Source: Clostridiaceae bacterium BRH_c20a (GTDB lineage Bacteria > Bacillota > Peptococcia > Peptococcales > BICA1-8). From it: a DNA stretch of 57,509 nucleotides. Shown in pieces: positions 42,739 to 51,570 of the stretch. A model generated the notes under the pieces. That model searched no databases. It was not told where the DNA came from and worked only from the letters and a program-made list of their open reading frames with translations. Location of the stretch: assembly GCA_000961765.1 (NCBI GenBank), contig LADT01000075.1, positions 1 to 57,509 on the forward strand, given 5' to 3'. Numbering within the stretch: position 1 is the stretch's first letter; each line of letters starts with the position of its first letter. Made by a program: the position numbers and the translations under genes.

Positions 42739-44931
42739 ATGCCAATAGATAGTGGGTTTAAGGTACGGATAAATAAAGCTCTTAATGACTCCAATTTAAG
42801 AGGTGCTTTGGGGAAATTTGGAGATGTTTTTCCCGAATCACGGGCGAATGTGTATCAAGGTATTGACTTCGAAGAACTAAGAGGCCTAATTGCCAGAAAT
42901 AAATCTAATGCCGCTAGTAATATGGAAGCTTTAGCTGACCAGTTCGAAGCTAACATTATTAAAAGAGGTGGACAGGTTCACAGAGCAAGAGATGGTAATG
43001 ATGTTTTTCAAATCTTAAAGGATATTGCAAAGGCTAGAAACGCTAAAAAGCTTGTTAAATCAAAATCTATGGCCTCTGAAGAAATCCATCTTAATCAACA
43101 TATGGAAGATACCCTGCAGATGGTAGAAACCGATTTAGGTGAATGGATTATTCAACAAATTAATGAAAAACCTTCACATATGGTTATGCCGGCTATTCAT
43201 TTAAGCAAAGAAAGATGCGCTGAAATTTTTTCTCAAGCATTAGGTTATCAAGTAGAACCAGACATTCCTACTATGGTAAGGCTTGCTAGAAAAACTCTGC
43301 GGGAACATTTTATGACTGCTGATATTGGTCTATCTGGTTGTAATATTGCTGTAGCTGAGACTGGAACTATGGTCATTTTTACTAATGAAGGCAATGCCAG
43401 ATTAACGGCTTCTTTGCCACCTGTACATGTAATCCTGGTGGGTTACGAGAAACTAGCAGAAAAGTTCAGTGATATAGCACCAATTGCAAAAGCTCTACCC
43501 AAAAGCGCAACTGCCCAGACTTTAACCAGTTATGTAACTATGATTAGCGGCCCTGCTGAAACATTAAAGGATAAAGAGGGGCCAGAACTTGTCAAAAAAG
43601 AACTGCATGTTATCTTTTTAGATAATGGACGTAGGGAATTGCTTAATGATCCCATATTTAAGGAAGCAGGACAATGTATCCGCTGTGCATCATGTTTGAA
43701 TGTTTGCCCTGTCTATCAATTGGTTGGGGGACATGTCTTCGGTCATATTTATGCCGGTGGTATTGGTTCTTTGTTGACTGGTTTCTTTAACTCTCTGCAA
43801 GATACTGATAAGGTCCAGGAAATGTGTATTGGCTGTGGCAGATGCCGAGAATTTTGTCCAGGTAAAATTGATATACCTAATCTGATTTTAGAGATGCGTA
43901 ATCGGGTCAGGAAAGAAATCCCTCTACCTGGCTTGCAGAACTTTATTGTAGGCTCTGTGCTTCGTAATAAGGGTTTGTTCCAGTTCGGTTTACGTCAAGC
44001 ATCTTGGGCTAGTGCGCCTTTCGCTACAACAGGCAAGGATGGGAATAAATATATCCGCAGTCTGCCTTTCGGATTTAAAAAACTAGCTGATTGGCGCAGC
44101 TTGCCGGGCTTTAATTCAACACCTTTTAGGGAAAAAATTAAATCCTTGAAACAAGATGTTGCTAATAAGAAGGGTAAAGTTGCCTTTTTTGGTGGCTGTG
44201 TAATTGATTATGCCTACCCTGAGATCGGTGAATCCTTAGTTAGGGTCTTAAATAAAGAAGGCTTTGAAGTAGTTTATCCTGAACAAACTTGTTGTGGTGC
44301 TCCCGCCGGTTATATGGGGCGACAGGATGTTGCTAAAGAAATTGCTATGCAAAATTTACAACAGTTTTCTGATGATGAATTTGATTATATCGTTAGTGCC
44401 TGTCCTACCTGTACGGTGGCATTAAAAGAGAAGTGGCCCCATCTTTTAGATAGTGATAAAGAAAGTAAAGCCATAGCAGATGTTGTGGCTGCGAAAACCT
44501 TAGACTTTATTAAATTAATGCACACTTTAAAAAAAGCACAAGGCGGTGCTTGGGATGAAGTAGCAGCAACTTGTGATATAGCTTGTTCAGCACCAATCAA
44601 TGTTGCTTATCATGACTCCTGTCACTTGAATCGAGAGCTAGGGATCAAAGAAGAGCCTAGAGAGATGCTGGCAGCCCAAAGGCATCTGAATTTTATGGAA
44701 ATGGAAGAGGCGGATCGCTGCTGCGGATTTGGCGGCTCATACTGTATTAAACTTCCTGAGATTTCCACGGAACTATTAGATCGGAAATTGCGTAACATTG
44801 AGAATAGTAGAGCGGAGGTAATTGCTGTAGATTGCCCTGGATGCCTAATGTCTTTGCGGGGTGGTTTAGATACGAAGCGGTCTAATAAGCGGGTACTGCA
44901 TTCTGCACAACTATTAGATGGAAAGTATTAA
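42739..44931 (+). CDS. Fused LutB-LutA iron-sulfur lactate utilisation protein
   Basis: 730 residues. Residues ~1-310 are a LutB LUD domain (IGLSGCNIAVAETGTMVIFTN). Then come two [4Fe-4S] motifs (CIRCASCLNVCP and CIGCGRCREFCP). From ~470 on there are two CCG (heterodisulfide reductase-type) domains with GGCVIDYAYP, CCGAPAG, DSCHL and CCGFGGSYC, equivalent to LutA. In Bacillus these are separate genes; here one chain covers both. Presumed to oxidise L-lactate with LutC. The ATG at 42739 is seven bases after AGGAGG; the earlier ATG at 42733 is too close. Confidence 0.88.
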   Translation: MPIDSGFKVRINKALNDSNLRGALGKFGDVFPESRANVYQGIDFEELRGLIARNKSNAASNMEALADQFEANIIKRGGQVHRARDGNDVFQILKDIAKARNAKKLVKSKSMASEEIHLNQHMEDTLQMVETDLGEWIIQQINEKPSHMVMPAIHLSKERCAEIFSQALGYQVEPDIPTMVRLARKTLREHFMTADIGLSGCNIAVAETGTMVIFTNEGNARLTASLPPVHVILVGYEKLAEKFSDIAPIAKALPKSATAQTLTSYVTMISGPAETLKDKEGPELVKKELHVIFLDNGRRELLNDPIFKEAGQCIRCASCLNVCPVYQLVGGHVFGHIYAGGIGSLLTGFFNSLQDTDKVQEMCIGCGRCREFCPGKIDIPNLILEMRNRVRKEIPLPGLQNFIVGSVLRNKGLFQFGLRQASWASAPFATTGKDGNKYIRSLPFGFKKLADWRSLPGFNSTPFREKIKSLKQDVANKKGKVAFFGGCVIDYAYPEIGESLVRVLNKEGFEVVYPEQTCCGAPAGYMGRQDVAKEIAMQNLQQFSDDEFDYIVSACPTCTVALKEKWPHLLDSDKESKAIADVVAAKTLDFIKLMHTLKKAQGGAWDEVAATCDIACSAPINVAYHDSCHLNRELGIKEEPREMLAAQRHLNFMEMEEADRCCGFGGSYCIKLPEISTELLDRKLRNIENSRAEVIAVDCPGCLMSLRGGLDTKRSNKRVLHSAQLLDGKY

Positions 44932-44940
44932 GTGAGTAAG

Positions 44941-44968
44941 AAGGCTTTCACCTTTGGGTGAAAGCCTT
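44941..44968. terminator. Terminator between lut operon and crp-like gene
   Basis: AAGGCTTTCACC, TTT, GGTGAAAGCCTT plus a short T-run; usable from both sides. Confidence 0.8.
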
Positions 44969-44995
44969 TGTTATAAGCAAAAAGAAAGTAGGATT

Positions 44996-45679
44996 TTAGT
45001 TATTTTGGCAATAGGAGCAAATTTCTTCTGAGAAGATATAGCTTTTATTTTTTATTTCAATTATTTTATTTTGTCTCATATCCTTAAGAATATTGGCAAC
45101 TGTAACCCTGGATAAACCAAGTAATTCCCCTAATTGCTTTTGGGTTAGCTCTAAATGGATACTAAGCTTACCGTCCATTTGTTCAGCCGAAGTATTAGAA
45201 AAAACACAAAAGAGACGGCACAGCCTTTGAGCAGGGTTACAAAAGAGAAGCCCCTGATGCAAAGCAAGCAGCATTTTATACCTTAAATGCATATAGTGCA
45301 CAACATCTAATGCTGCGTTTTTATCTTGATTTAAGATAGTTTCTAACTGTTCTTCGGAAAACTTAACGACACAGCATTTTTCCATAGCTGTCACTAATAC
45401 TGAGCTTATTGTTACGCTCGATATTAATCCTTCGTAGACTAATCCTCCAGCTCCAATAATAGAAATAATTTTCTCCTGCCCATCATAGTGAACTAAAGAG
45501 ACTTTTAAGCTGCCGCTTACCACAAAATAAAGATCATTGGAATGCTCCCCAGGTGTGATTAATATCGCCCCGTTTTTAAGGTTCAATATAGTTCCTTTAT
45601 CAAGGTGCTTTTTCAGATCAGGAAAAGTGGTTTTCAACCAAGGGGATATAGCTTCTTTTAGTGTACAGTGGTTATTCAT
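44996..45679 (-). CDS. Crp/Fnr-family transcriptional regulator
   Basis: 227 residues. The N-terminal cyclic-nucleotide-binding-like domain has AILITPGEHSNDLYFVVSGSLKVSL. The C-terminal helix-turn-helix is LTQKQLGELLGLSRVTVANILKDM. No FNR-type N-terminal cysteine cluster is seen, although several cysteines occur (C117-118 region and CSYCQNN end). Convergent to the lut genes, which it may regulate (inference). The start is set by GGAGGTTAGTT before the ATG at 45679, nine codons into the longest frame. Confidence 0.85.
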   Translation of the reverse strand: MNNHCTLKEAISPWLKTTFPDLKKHLDKGTILNLKNGAILITPGEHSNDLYFVVSGSLKVSLVHYDGQEKIISIIGAGGLVYEGLISSVTISSVLVTAMEKCCVVKFSEEQLETILNQDKNAALDVVHYMHLRYKMLLALHQGLLFCNPAQRLCRLFCVFSNTSAEQMDGKLSIHLELTQKQLGELLGLSRVTVANILKDMRQNKIIEIKNKSYIFSEEICSYCQNN

Positions 45680-45760
45680 AACTAACCTCCAACCTGAGAA
45701 AAACAAAAATATAATAGAAGATGTAGGGTGCTAATGTTGAGCTACACACTTCATTTTAGC

Positions 45761-45794
45761 CTATCCTTTTTTATTTTTAAAGGATAGATTTTTT
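45761..45794 (+). terminator. Orphan terminator-like hairpin
   Basis: CTATCCTTT and AAAGGATAG with a T-rich tail on the plus strand, but no plus-strand gene ends here. It lies in the leader of the minus-strand regulator. Possibly the end of an unrecognised small RNA. Confidence 0.5.
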
Positions 45795-45948
45795 GATGTT
45801 TATAAGTAAAATTGGGAGTGAAATAAAAATAATAATAAAGTAACTATGAAAAGCAGGAATTACTGAAAATTTGGAGTAAATAGTTAGTGTAGTGACTAGA
45901 CCATAGATCATAAATTATAGTCTAACAGAAGAAAAATGAAAAGACGCC

Positions 45949-46110
45949 ATCTTTTAGGTGCCCCAATCGGGGAGAATAGGGAAGCCGGTTTAAGTCCGGC
46001 ACGGTCCCGCCACTGTAAAGTGGAGCTTGGCCCATTAACCACTATCGGTATTATTCTGATGGGAAGGGGATGCCAAGCTTTGAAGCTGAGTCAGGAGACC
46101 TGCCTAAAGA
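45949..46110 (+). promoter_or_regulatory. Cobalamin (B12) riboswitch
   Basis: All core elements are present in order: P1 arm CTTTTAGGTGCC, GGGAA, GCCGG...CCGGCAC, GGTCCCGCCACTGTAA, a variable P-arm and the B12 box GAGTCAGGAGACCTGCC, closing P1 with CCTAAAG. A terminator follows at 46137, then cobT. Adenosylcobalamin binding is expected to favour termination. Confidence 0.93.
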
Positions 46111-46136
46111 TAAAGTATACTTTGGATGATGGAAAA

Positions 46137-46166
46137 GTCCACAGCGCTAATGCTGTGGGCTTTTTT
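46137..46166 (+). terminator. Riboswitch expression-platform terminator
   Basis: GTCCACAGC and GCTGTGGGC (9 pairs) with six Ts, 30 bases before the cobT start. Confidence 0.9.
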
Positions 46167-46196
46167 GATTTTAAAAAATAAGGGAGGTATTTAGAA

Positions 46197-47243
46197 ATGG
46201 ATTTAATGAAAAATATTATTGGGAAAATTCCGGCTGAATTAAATGAAGAGGCTATGAAAGGAGCTAAAACTCACCTAGATAGTATGCTTAAGCCTTTAGG
46301 CAGTTTTGGGCGCCTCGAAGAACTAATGATCCAATTGGCAGGAATAAAAGGTCAGATTAAGCCGCTCTTTTCCCAAAAGGCGGTAGTGATGATGTGTGCA
46401 GATAATGGTGTTTATGAAGAAGGCTTTCACAGTTATCCTCAGGATATTACCAGACTTATTGCTGAATTGTCAGGTGATAAGGGTATCGTAGGTGGCTCGG
46501 TATTTAGCAGATTTGTCGGAGCTAATATGGTTACCGTTGATGTGGGAGTGAAGGGAGAACTAAAAGGTAAGCATATTATTAAAAAGAAGGTTAGGCACGG
46601 AACAGCAAATATAACAAAAGGACCAGCGATGAGCAGGGATGAGACAATTAAAGCTGTAGAAGCAGGAATCGAGGTTGTGGGAGATTTGGCTGAGAAGGGA
46701 CTAGATGTACTGGCGGTAGGGGAGGCTGGTATTTGTAATACAACTACAAGTGCCGCAATGTTAGCCCTGCTAAGTGGTTGTCCTTTATCAGCTGTAGTCG
46801 GTAGAGGTTCTGGCTTAGATGACGAGAAATTGGCACAAAAATTAAAAATTGTTGAAAAAGCCATAATGGTTAATGATCCGGATAAAAGTGACCCTATAGA
46901 TATTCTCGCGAAAGTAGGCGGGTTGGAAATTGCCGGTATGGTTGGTTGTTATTTAGCTGCTGCCAGGTATTCCATTCCTGTTGTTATTGATGGATTCATC
47001 TCGGGGGTAGCTGCTCTAACAGCTACTAGAATTGCATCGGAAAGTAAAAAATTTATGATACCTTCCCATGTTTCGGCAGAACCGGGTGCCCAGGTCTTGT
47101 TAAAGGAATTAAATCTTAAGCCTTATTTGACATTAGACATGGGTCTAGGCGAAGGGACCGGTGCCATTTTAACACTAAATATTATTGATTGTGGGGTACG
47201 AGTAATGACTGAGATGGGTACATTCGCTGATTTGTCTGAATGA
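46197..47243 (+). CDS. cobT: Nicotinate-nucleotide-dimethylbenzimidazole phosphoribosyltransferase
   Basis: 348 residues. It activates the lower-ligand base for cobalamin nucleotide-loop assembly. LKPLGSFGRLEELMIQLAGI, MMCADNGVYEEGFHSYPQ, GEAGICNTTTSAAMLALL and the C-terminal catalytic-base region DMGLGEGTGAIL are typical. GGGAGGT precedes the ATG. Alone under a B12 riboswitch; no other cobalamin genes are in the window. Confidence 0.94.
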   Translation: MDLMKNIIGKIPAELNEEAMKGAKTHLDSMLKPLGSFGRLEELMIQLAGIKGQIKPLFSQKAVVMMCADNGVYEEGFHSYPQDITRLIAELSGDKGIVGGSVFSRFVGANMVTVDVGVKGELKGKHIIKKKVRHGTANITKGPAMSRDETIKAVEAGIEVVGDLAEKGLDVLAVGEAGICNTTTSAAMLALLSGCPLSAVVGRGSGLDDEKLAQKLKIVEKAIMVNDPDKSDPIDILAKVGGLEIAGMVGCYLAAARYSIPVVIDGFISGVAALTATRIASESKKFMIPSHVSAEPGAQVLLKELNLKPYLTLDMGLGEGTGAILTLNIIDCGVRVMTEMGTFADLSE

Positions 47244-47365
47244 CCTGATATTGCCCCAAATAAAAAGGTAGCTTTATGTGTTAATATTTCTATACAAGTG
47301 TGGCTTTGGGCTAAAATGCTAATATAATAAAGTTTAATGTATTCAGAATTTTTTAATCATTAATA

Positions 47366-47394
47366 TTGATTTTATTCTAATTCTGTTATACAAT
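47366..47394 (+). promoter_or_regulatory. SigA-type promoter
   Basis: TTGATT, 17 bases, TACAAT, 48 bases before the HTH gene. Confidence 0.6.
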
Positions 47395-47441
47395 AATTAA
47401 AAACATAAGATACTGTTAGGTATCAGGGGGTGTTTATAAGT

Positions 47442-47720
47442 ATGAAGGAGATTCTAATACTTGAGGACCTAGTGAAAATCAAATCGGTTGCTGACCCCCT
47501 TAGGGTTAAAGTTTTAAAAATATTGATAGAGCGTCAGGCTACTGTTAAGCAAGTAGCGGATTTTTTGGGGCAGTCTTCAGCAAAAATGCACTACCATGTT
47601 AAAGAATTAGAAAAACAAAATTTAATTAAGCTAGTGGAGACTGTAGAAAAAGGTGGAATTTTAGAAAAGTACTACCGAGCTATTGCCAAAAATTATCATT
47701 TAACTTATAAGATTAGTTAA
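47442..47720 (+). CDS. ArsR-like winged-helix regulator
   Basis: 92 residues. A compact winged helix: ADPLRVKVLKILIERQATVKQVADFLGQSSAKMHYHVKELEKQNLIKLV. The C-terminus GGILEKYYRAIAKNYHL is typical of HTH proteins with a YYRA wing. No metal-binding CxC is present, so the effector is unknown. The frame opens at GTG 47430, but that lies on the SD; ATG 47442 is preferred. Monocistronic with its own promoter and terminator. Confidence 0.8.
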   Translation: MKEILILEDLVKIKSVADPLRVKVLKILIERQATVKQVADFLGQSSAKMHYHVKELEKQNLIKLVETVEKGGILEKYYRAIAKNYHLTYKIS

Positions 47721-47746
47721 AAAAAGACCGACAGGTCTTTTTTTTT
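47718..47746. terminator. Intrinsic terminator
   Basis: AAAAAGACC, four-base loop, GGTCTTTTT plus further Ts. Confidence 0.9.
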
Positions 47747-47805
47747 GAGCATGACATCTCAAGGGAAAGTCTGAATGACGGCATGTTGGCTTGTAGGCTG
47801 AAATT

Positions 47806-48639
47806 TTAGTCTGTTTTAAAACCTTCACCTAAAGCTTCATAAACATCGCTAACAATTACAAATGCTTTAGAATCTATACTTTTGACTATTCTTTTCAGGC
47901 GAAAAATTTGCCATTTTCCTACAACGCACAGAATAATTTCCTTATCCTTACCAAGATAGCCACCTTTCCCTTTTATATAGGTAAAACCACGTTCTAATTC
48001 TTTATCAATGGCTTGAGCGATTTGTTCACTATGCTCCGAAATTATTAGGGCTTGATTTGCGGCATCAAGACCTTCGATAATATAATCGGCAAATCTGCTA
48101 AAAACAAAAATTGTTACCAGAGAATATAAAGAAATAGTTAGGCCAAAAAAGACGGCCACGGTACTGATAACTAGAAAGTCAAAGATTAAATAGAATTTAC
48201 CCATACGGATGCCCCAGTAGTGATTGAACAAGCGGCCAATAATATCAGCACCTCCTGTTGTCCCCCCATATCTGATTACCAGACCCAATCCTGCCCCGGT
48301 AGACACGCCCCCATATAGTGCTGCTAATAATAAATCATCAACTGGCAGTTGGTAACCTGCGGTTATATTTATAAATAATGCAGTAGCAACAACTCCCAAG
48401 ATGGTTTTGGAAATAAACTCCCAGCCCCATAGTTTCCAGCTAATTATTAATAAAGGAATGTTACCTATTAATATAACAGTTCCTACAGGCCAGCCTAGTT
48501 TATAATGAAGGATTAAGGCAATGCCGGTGAAGCCCCCCTCTGCAAGGTGATTGGCAACTATAAAATAATTAAGCCCAAATGCATATAAGAATGAACCTAT
48601 AATAATAACTAAAATGTCAATTGCTTTTTGTAAAAACAT
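47806..48639 (-). CDS. YitT-family membrane protein (DUF2179 tail)
   Basis: 277 residues. Five or six membrane helices (IIIGSFLYAFGLNYFIVANH; GGTTGGADIIGRLFN) are followed by a soluble DUF2179 domain (LERGFTYIKGKGGYLGKDKEIILCVV). Very common in Firmicutes; function unsettled, with suggested transport or sporulation links. AGGTGGTGATATC precedes the ATG. Confidence 0.87.
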   Translation of the reverse strand: MFLQKAIDILVIIIGSFLYAFGLNYFIVANHLAEGGFTGIALILHYKLGWPVGTVILIGNIPLLIISWKLWGWEFISKTILGVVATALFINITAGYQLPVDDLLLAALYGGVSTGAGLGLVIRYGGTTGGADIIGRLFNHYWGIRMGKFYLIFDFLVISTVAVFFGLTISLYSLVTIFVFSRFADYIIEGLDAANQALIISEHSEQIAQAIDKELERGFTYIKGKGGYLGKDKEIILCVVGKWQIFRLKRIVKSIDSKAFVIVSDVYEALGEGFKTD

Positions 48640-48724
48640 GATATCACCACCTATTACCTAGTTTTTCTTGTTTTCTGTCATTTTATCATTTGACATTACC
48701 TTTTGGGTAAGATATTCTAAATTT

Positions 48725-48876
48725 TAGTAATGTAACGCTTATGCATTACATTACTAAAATTAGGTTTCGTTCACTACGTTCACTAGATTAAGGTTTCGCT
48801 CCATTTCATTTCGCTAGGTTAAGATTAATTTCACTTTCTTAACCTTAACCTTAACCTTAACCTCAGTAACTAAAAG
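48725..48876 (-). repeat. Family A intergenic repeat, copy 5
   Basis: A TAGTAATGTAA...TTACATTACTA palindrome, CACTACGTTCACTAGATTAA, CATTTCGCTAGGTTAAG and four TTAACC units ending just before the lgt SD. Same module order as copy 2. Confidence 0.75.
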
Positions 48877-48892
48877 GCAGGAGGAGAGTTAA

Positions 48893-49651
48893 TTGATTGA
48901 TCCTATAGCTTTCGAAATCGGTCCCATTTCAGTTCGATGGTATGGAATTTTGATGTCTACCGCAATTTTGGCAGGAACTTTTTTAGCATTAAGAGAAATA
49001 CAGCGGCAAGGTATAAATGAGGATAAGTTTATGAATATCTTGATTGCCGCTATCCCTGCAGGATTTATTGGTGCCCGTTTGTACTATGTACTTTTTCGCT
49101 GGGATTATTACAGTAAATATCCTGCAGAAATTCCTGCTGTCTGGCAAGGTGGTCTAGCTATTCATGGTGCTATTATTGGTGCTTTTTTAGTAGGGGCATT
49201 GATGGTTAGATATTATAATATGAACTTCTGGCAATTAGCTGATATTGTTGCGCCTAGTCTAATAATAGGTCAAGCTATCGGTCGTTGGGGCAATTTTATT
49301 AATCAGGAGGCCTATGGCTATGAAGTTGACCCTGAAAAGGTTCCTTGGGCTATGTGGATCGATGGAGCTTATCGACATCCTACCTTTTTATATGAGTCCC
49401 TGTGGAATCTTATGGTATTCTTTCTCTTACTTTGGTTAAGACGGCAACATTTTATAAAACGGGGAGAAGTTTTTCTCGGCTATTTAATGACCTATTCCGT
49501 AGGCAGGTTTATTGTCGAAGGTTTCCGAACTGATAGCTTGATGCTAGGTCCCCTAAGAGCTGCCCAAGTGCTAAGCATTGTCCTGATCCTAGCTGCAGGA
49601 GCACTCCTCTGGTATAGAAGGAAAAAGGACCAAAATAGGATTTTTAGATAA
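48893..49651 (+). CDS. lgt: Prolipoprotein diacylglyceryl transferase
   Basis: 252 residues. This integral-membrane enzyme attaches diacylglycerol to the lipobox cysteine of prolipoproteins, which in this window would include the two GerMN proteins and GerKC. Seven helices; signature IGRWGNFINQEAYG; HGA in QGGLAIHGAIIGA; C-terminal YSVGRFIVEGFRTD. TTG start behind GGAGGAGAG. Confidence 0.94.
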   Translation: MIDPIAFEIGPISVRWYGILMSTAILAGTFLALREIQRQGINEDKFMNILIAAIPAGFIGARLYYVLFRWDYYSKYPAEIPAVWQGGLAIHGAIIGAFLVGALMVRYYNMNFWQLADIVAPSLIIGQAIGRWGNFINQEAYGYEVDPEKVPWAMWIDGAYRHPTFLYESLWNLMVFFLLLWLRRQHFIKRGEVFLGYLMTYSVGRFIVEGFRTDSLMLGPLRAAQVLSIVLILAAGALLWYRRKKDQNRIFR

Positions 49652-49657
49652 ATAGTA

Positions 49658-49687
49658 GGGGCGGGTTTCCAACCCGCCCGTTTTTTT
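49658..49687 (+). terminator. Terminator made from a GTAGGGG palindrome
   Basis: GGGCGGGTT, TCC, AACCCGCCC and seven Ts. The sequence GTAGGGGCGGGTTTCC matches the repeat pair at 53912-53986. Confidence 0.88.
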
Positions 49688-49704
49688 GTCCATTTTGGAG
49701 AGTT

Positions 49705-49895
49705 AAGTATGCTTAAGATTAAGATTCCGCTTCGCTAGATTTAAACCAAAAATAATCTAACGAAATGAAAATGTAGTGAAATCTTAATCTAACGAAGTGA
49801 AATCTTATTTTAACCTCAACCTCAACCTTAGCCTTAACCTTAACCTAGCGTAGCGGAATCTTAACCTAGCGAAGCGAAACCTTAACCTTGGTTTT
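49705..49895 (+). repeat. Family A intergenic repeat, long composite copy
   Basis: Fills nearly the whole 308-base gap between lgt and gerKA: TTAAGATTAAGATTCCGCTT, CTAACGAAATGAAAATGTAG, several AACCTCAACCTTAGCC units, CCTAGCGTAGCGGAATCTTA and CCTAGCGAAGCGAAACCTTA. No palindrome. No gene or terminator within. Confidence 0.75.
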
Positions 49896-49959
49896 CTGTA
49901 TATTTGCCTTTACTACGGCTAATAACTAACTTACAACTTGTTTCTAAGGAAGTGAGCCG

Positions 49960-51570
49960 ATGGTAAAAAAAACAAACAAACTAACTAAAAGAACACAACT
50001 GAGCAAAAAAAATAAAGAGGAAATAAAGGCAGATGTCCAGCCTATTAGTACTGACCTCCAGGTTAATCTTGATAATATAAAAGAGGTTTTTACTAAATGC
50101 AGTGATATAGTTTTTAGGGAGTTTTTAATAGGCTATCAAGCACCTGTTAAGGCTGCTCTTATTTATGTAGACGGTCTTACAGATAAAGTCGCAATCCATG
50201 ACTATATTTTAAAAAGCCTTACATTAGAAGCTAGAGCCAGCAAACCAAATATTGAGTTAAATCTAGATGACATCTATAAATGGATAGAGGAATCTACAAT
50301 AACGGTAGCGGAAAAAAAACAGGTTGAGAATCTAGATGATGTTATGAGCGGTTTTCTCTCAGGAGATACAGCTCTATTAATGGATGGTTGGAGTAAGGCA
50401 TTAGTCATTGGAACGAAGGGATGGGCCAGCAGGGGCATTTCCGAACCTGATTCAGAGGTAGTTATCCGAGGTCCTAGAGAGGGCTTTACTGAAACTGTAA
50501 GGATAAACACTTCCATGATTAGAAGAAGACTGCACTCAAATAAATTAAAAATTGAAGGTCGCAAAATCGGAACCTATACCCAAACTGATGTTGTGGTTTT
50601 ATACATGGATGGAATAGTTAATCCTAAGATAGTTAAAGAAGTACATAAACGGTTAGATGGGATAAATGAAGTTGATAGTATCCTGGAAACAGGATGTATC
50701 GAGCAATATATTGAGGACCATCCTTATTCCCCCTTTCCCCAGATTCAATATACCGAAAGACCTGATAAGGTTGTGGCATATTTATTAGAAGGCAGGGTAA
50801 TTATCATGGTCGATGGTTCTCCTGACTGTCTGATAGCTCCTACAGTTTTTATTCAATTTCTACAATCTCCCGAGGACTATTACAGCCGAATTCTGATGAG
50901 TACGGTGCTTAGATGGATAAGGTTTATTGGCGTTTTTACAGCGGTAACACTGCCGGCTCTATACATAGCCATTACTACTTTCCATCAGGAAATGATACCT
51001 ACAAATTTAGCATTGAGTATTTCCGGAGCGAGAGAGGGAGTCCCCTTCCCGGCACTTATAGAAGCACTAATTATGGAAATTTCTTTAGAGCTTTTACGGG
51101 AGGCAAGTGTCCGTTTACCTGGGGCAATCGGCAGCACTTTAGGTATAGTAGGAGCCTTGATTGTAGGGCAGGCCGCTGTAGAGGCTAAATTAGTAGCCCC
51201 CCAAATGGTAATTATTGTTGCCCTCACAGCCATAGGTTCCTTTACTGTACCTAGTTTTGCTGCCTCTATCCCTTTAAGGCTGATTCGTTTTCCGTTAATG
51301 ATATTAGGAGCTATTTTTGGATTATATGGCGTGATGCTAGGCTGGATAGGCATACTTGTGCATATGATTTCACTTAAATCCTTTGGGTTTCCCTATCTTG
51401 CGCCCTTAGCCCCGTTACGGATAAGTGAACTAAAGGATGTTTTGATTAGGGCACCTAGATGGCAAATGATGACTGCACCTCAATTTCGTAAGCCTACAGA
51501 AAAACCACCCAAATCTTTTTTGCGTAAGCCCTATGTCAAGAACCTTAAGGGAGCGGGAAAAAATGATTAA
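49960..51570 (+). CDS. Spore germination protein, GerAA/GerKA family
   Basis: 536 residues. A Lys-rich N-terminal tail, a soluble domain (~40-310) with FREFLIGYQAPVKAALIYVDG, RGPREGFTETVRINTSMIRRR and GRVIIMVDGSPDCLIAPTVF, then four to six membrane helices (VTLPALYIAITTFHQEMIP). The A subunit of a nutrient germinant receptor in the spore inner membrane. First gene of an overlapping A-B-C operon. Confidence 0.92.
   Translation: MVKKTNKLTKRTQLSKKNKEEIKADVQPISTDLQVNLDNIKEVFTKCSDIVFREFLIGYQAPVKAALIYVDGLTDKVAIHDYILKSLTLEARASKPNIELNLDDIYKWIEESTITVAEKKQVENLDDVMSGFLSGDTALLMDGWSKALVIGTKGWASRGISEPDSEVVIRGPREGFTETVRINTSMIRRRLHSNKLKIEGRKIGTYTQTDVVVLYMDGIVNPKIVKEVHKRLDGINEVDSILETGCIEQYIEDHPYSPFPQIQYTERPDKVVAYLLEGRVIIMVDGSPDCLIAPTVFIQFLQSPEDYYSRILMSTVLRWIRFIGVFTAVTLPALYIAITTFHQEMIPTNLALSISGAREGVPFPALIEALIMEISLELLREASVRLPGAIGSTLGIVGALIVGQAAVEAKLVAPQMVIIVALTAIGSFTVPSFAASIPLRLIRFPLMILGAIFGLYGVMLGWIGILVHMISLKSFGFPYLAPLAPLRISELKDVLIRAPRWQMMTAPQFRKPTEKPPKSFLRKPYVKNLKGAGKND

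Noticed and set aside
45936-46181. 81-codon open frame on the plus strand
   Set aside because: It is coextensive with the cobalamin riboswitch and terminator; the peptide has no SD support and its codons follow RNA structure.
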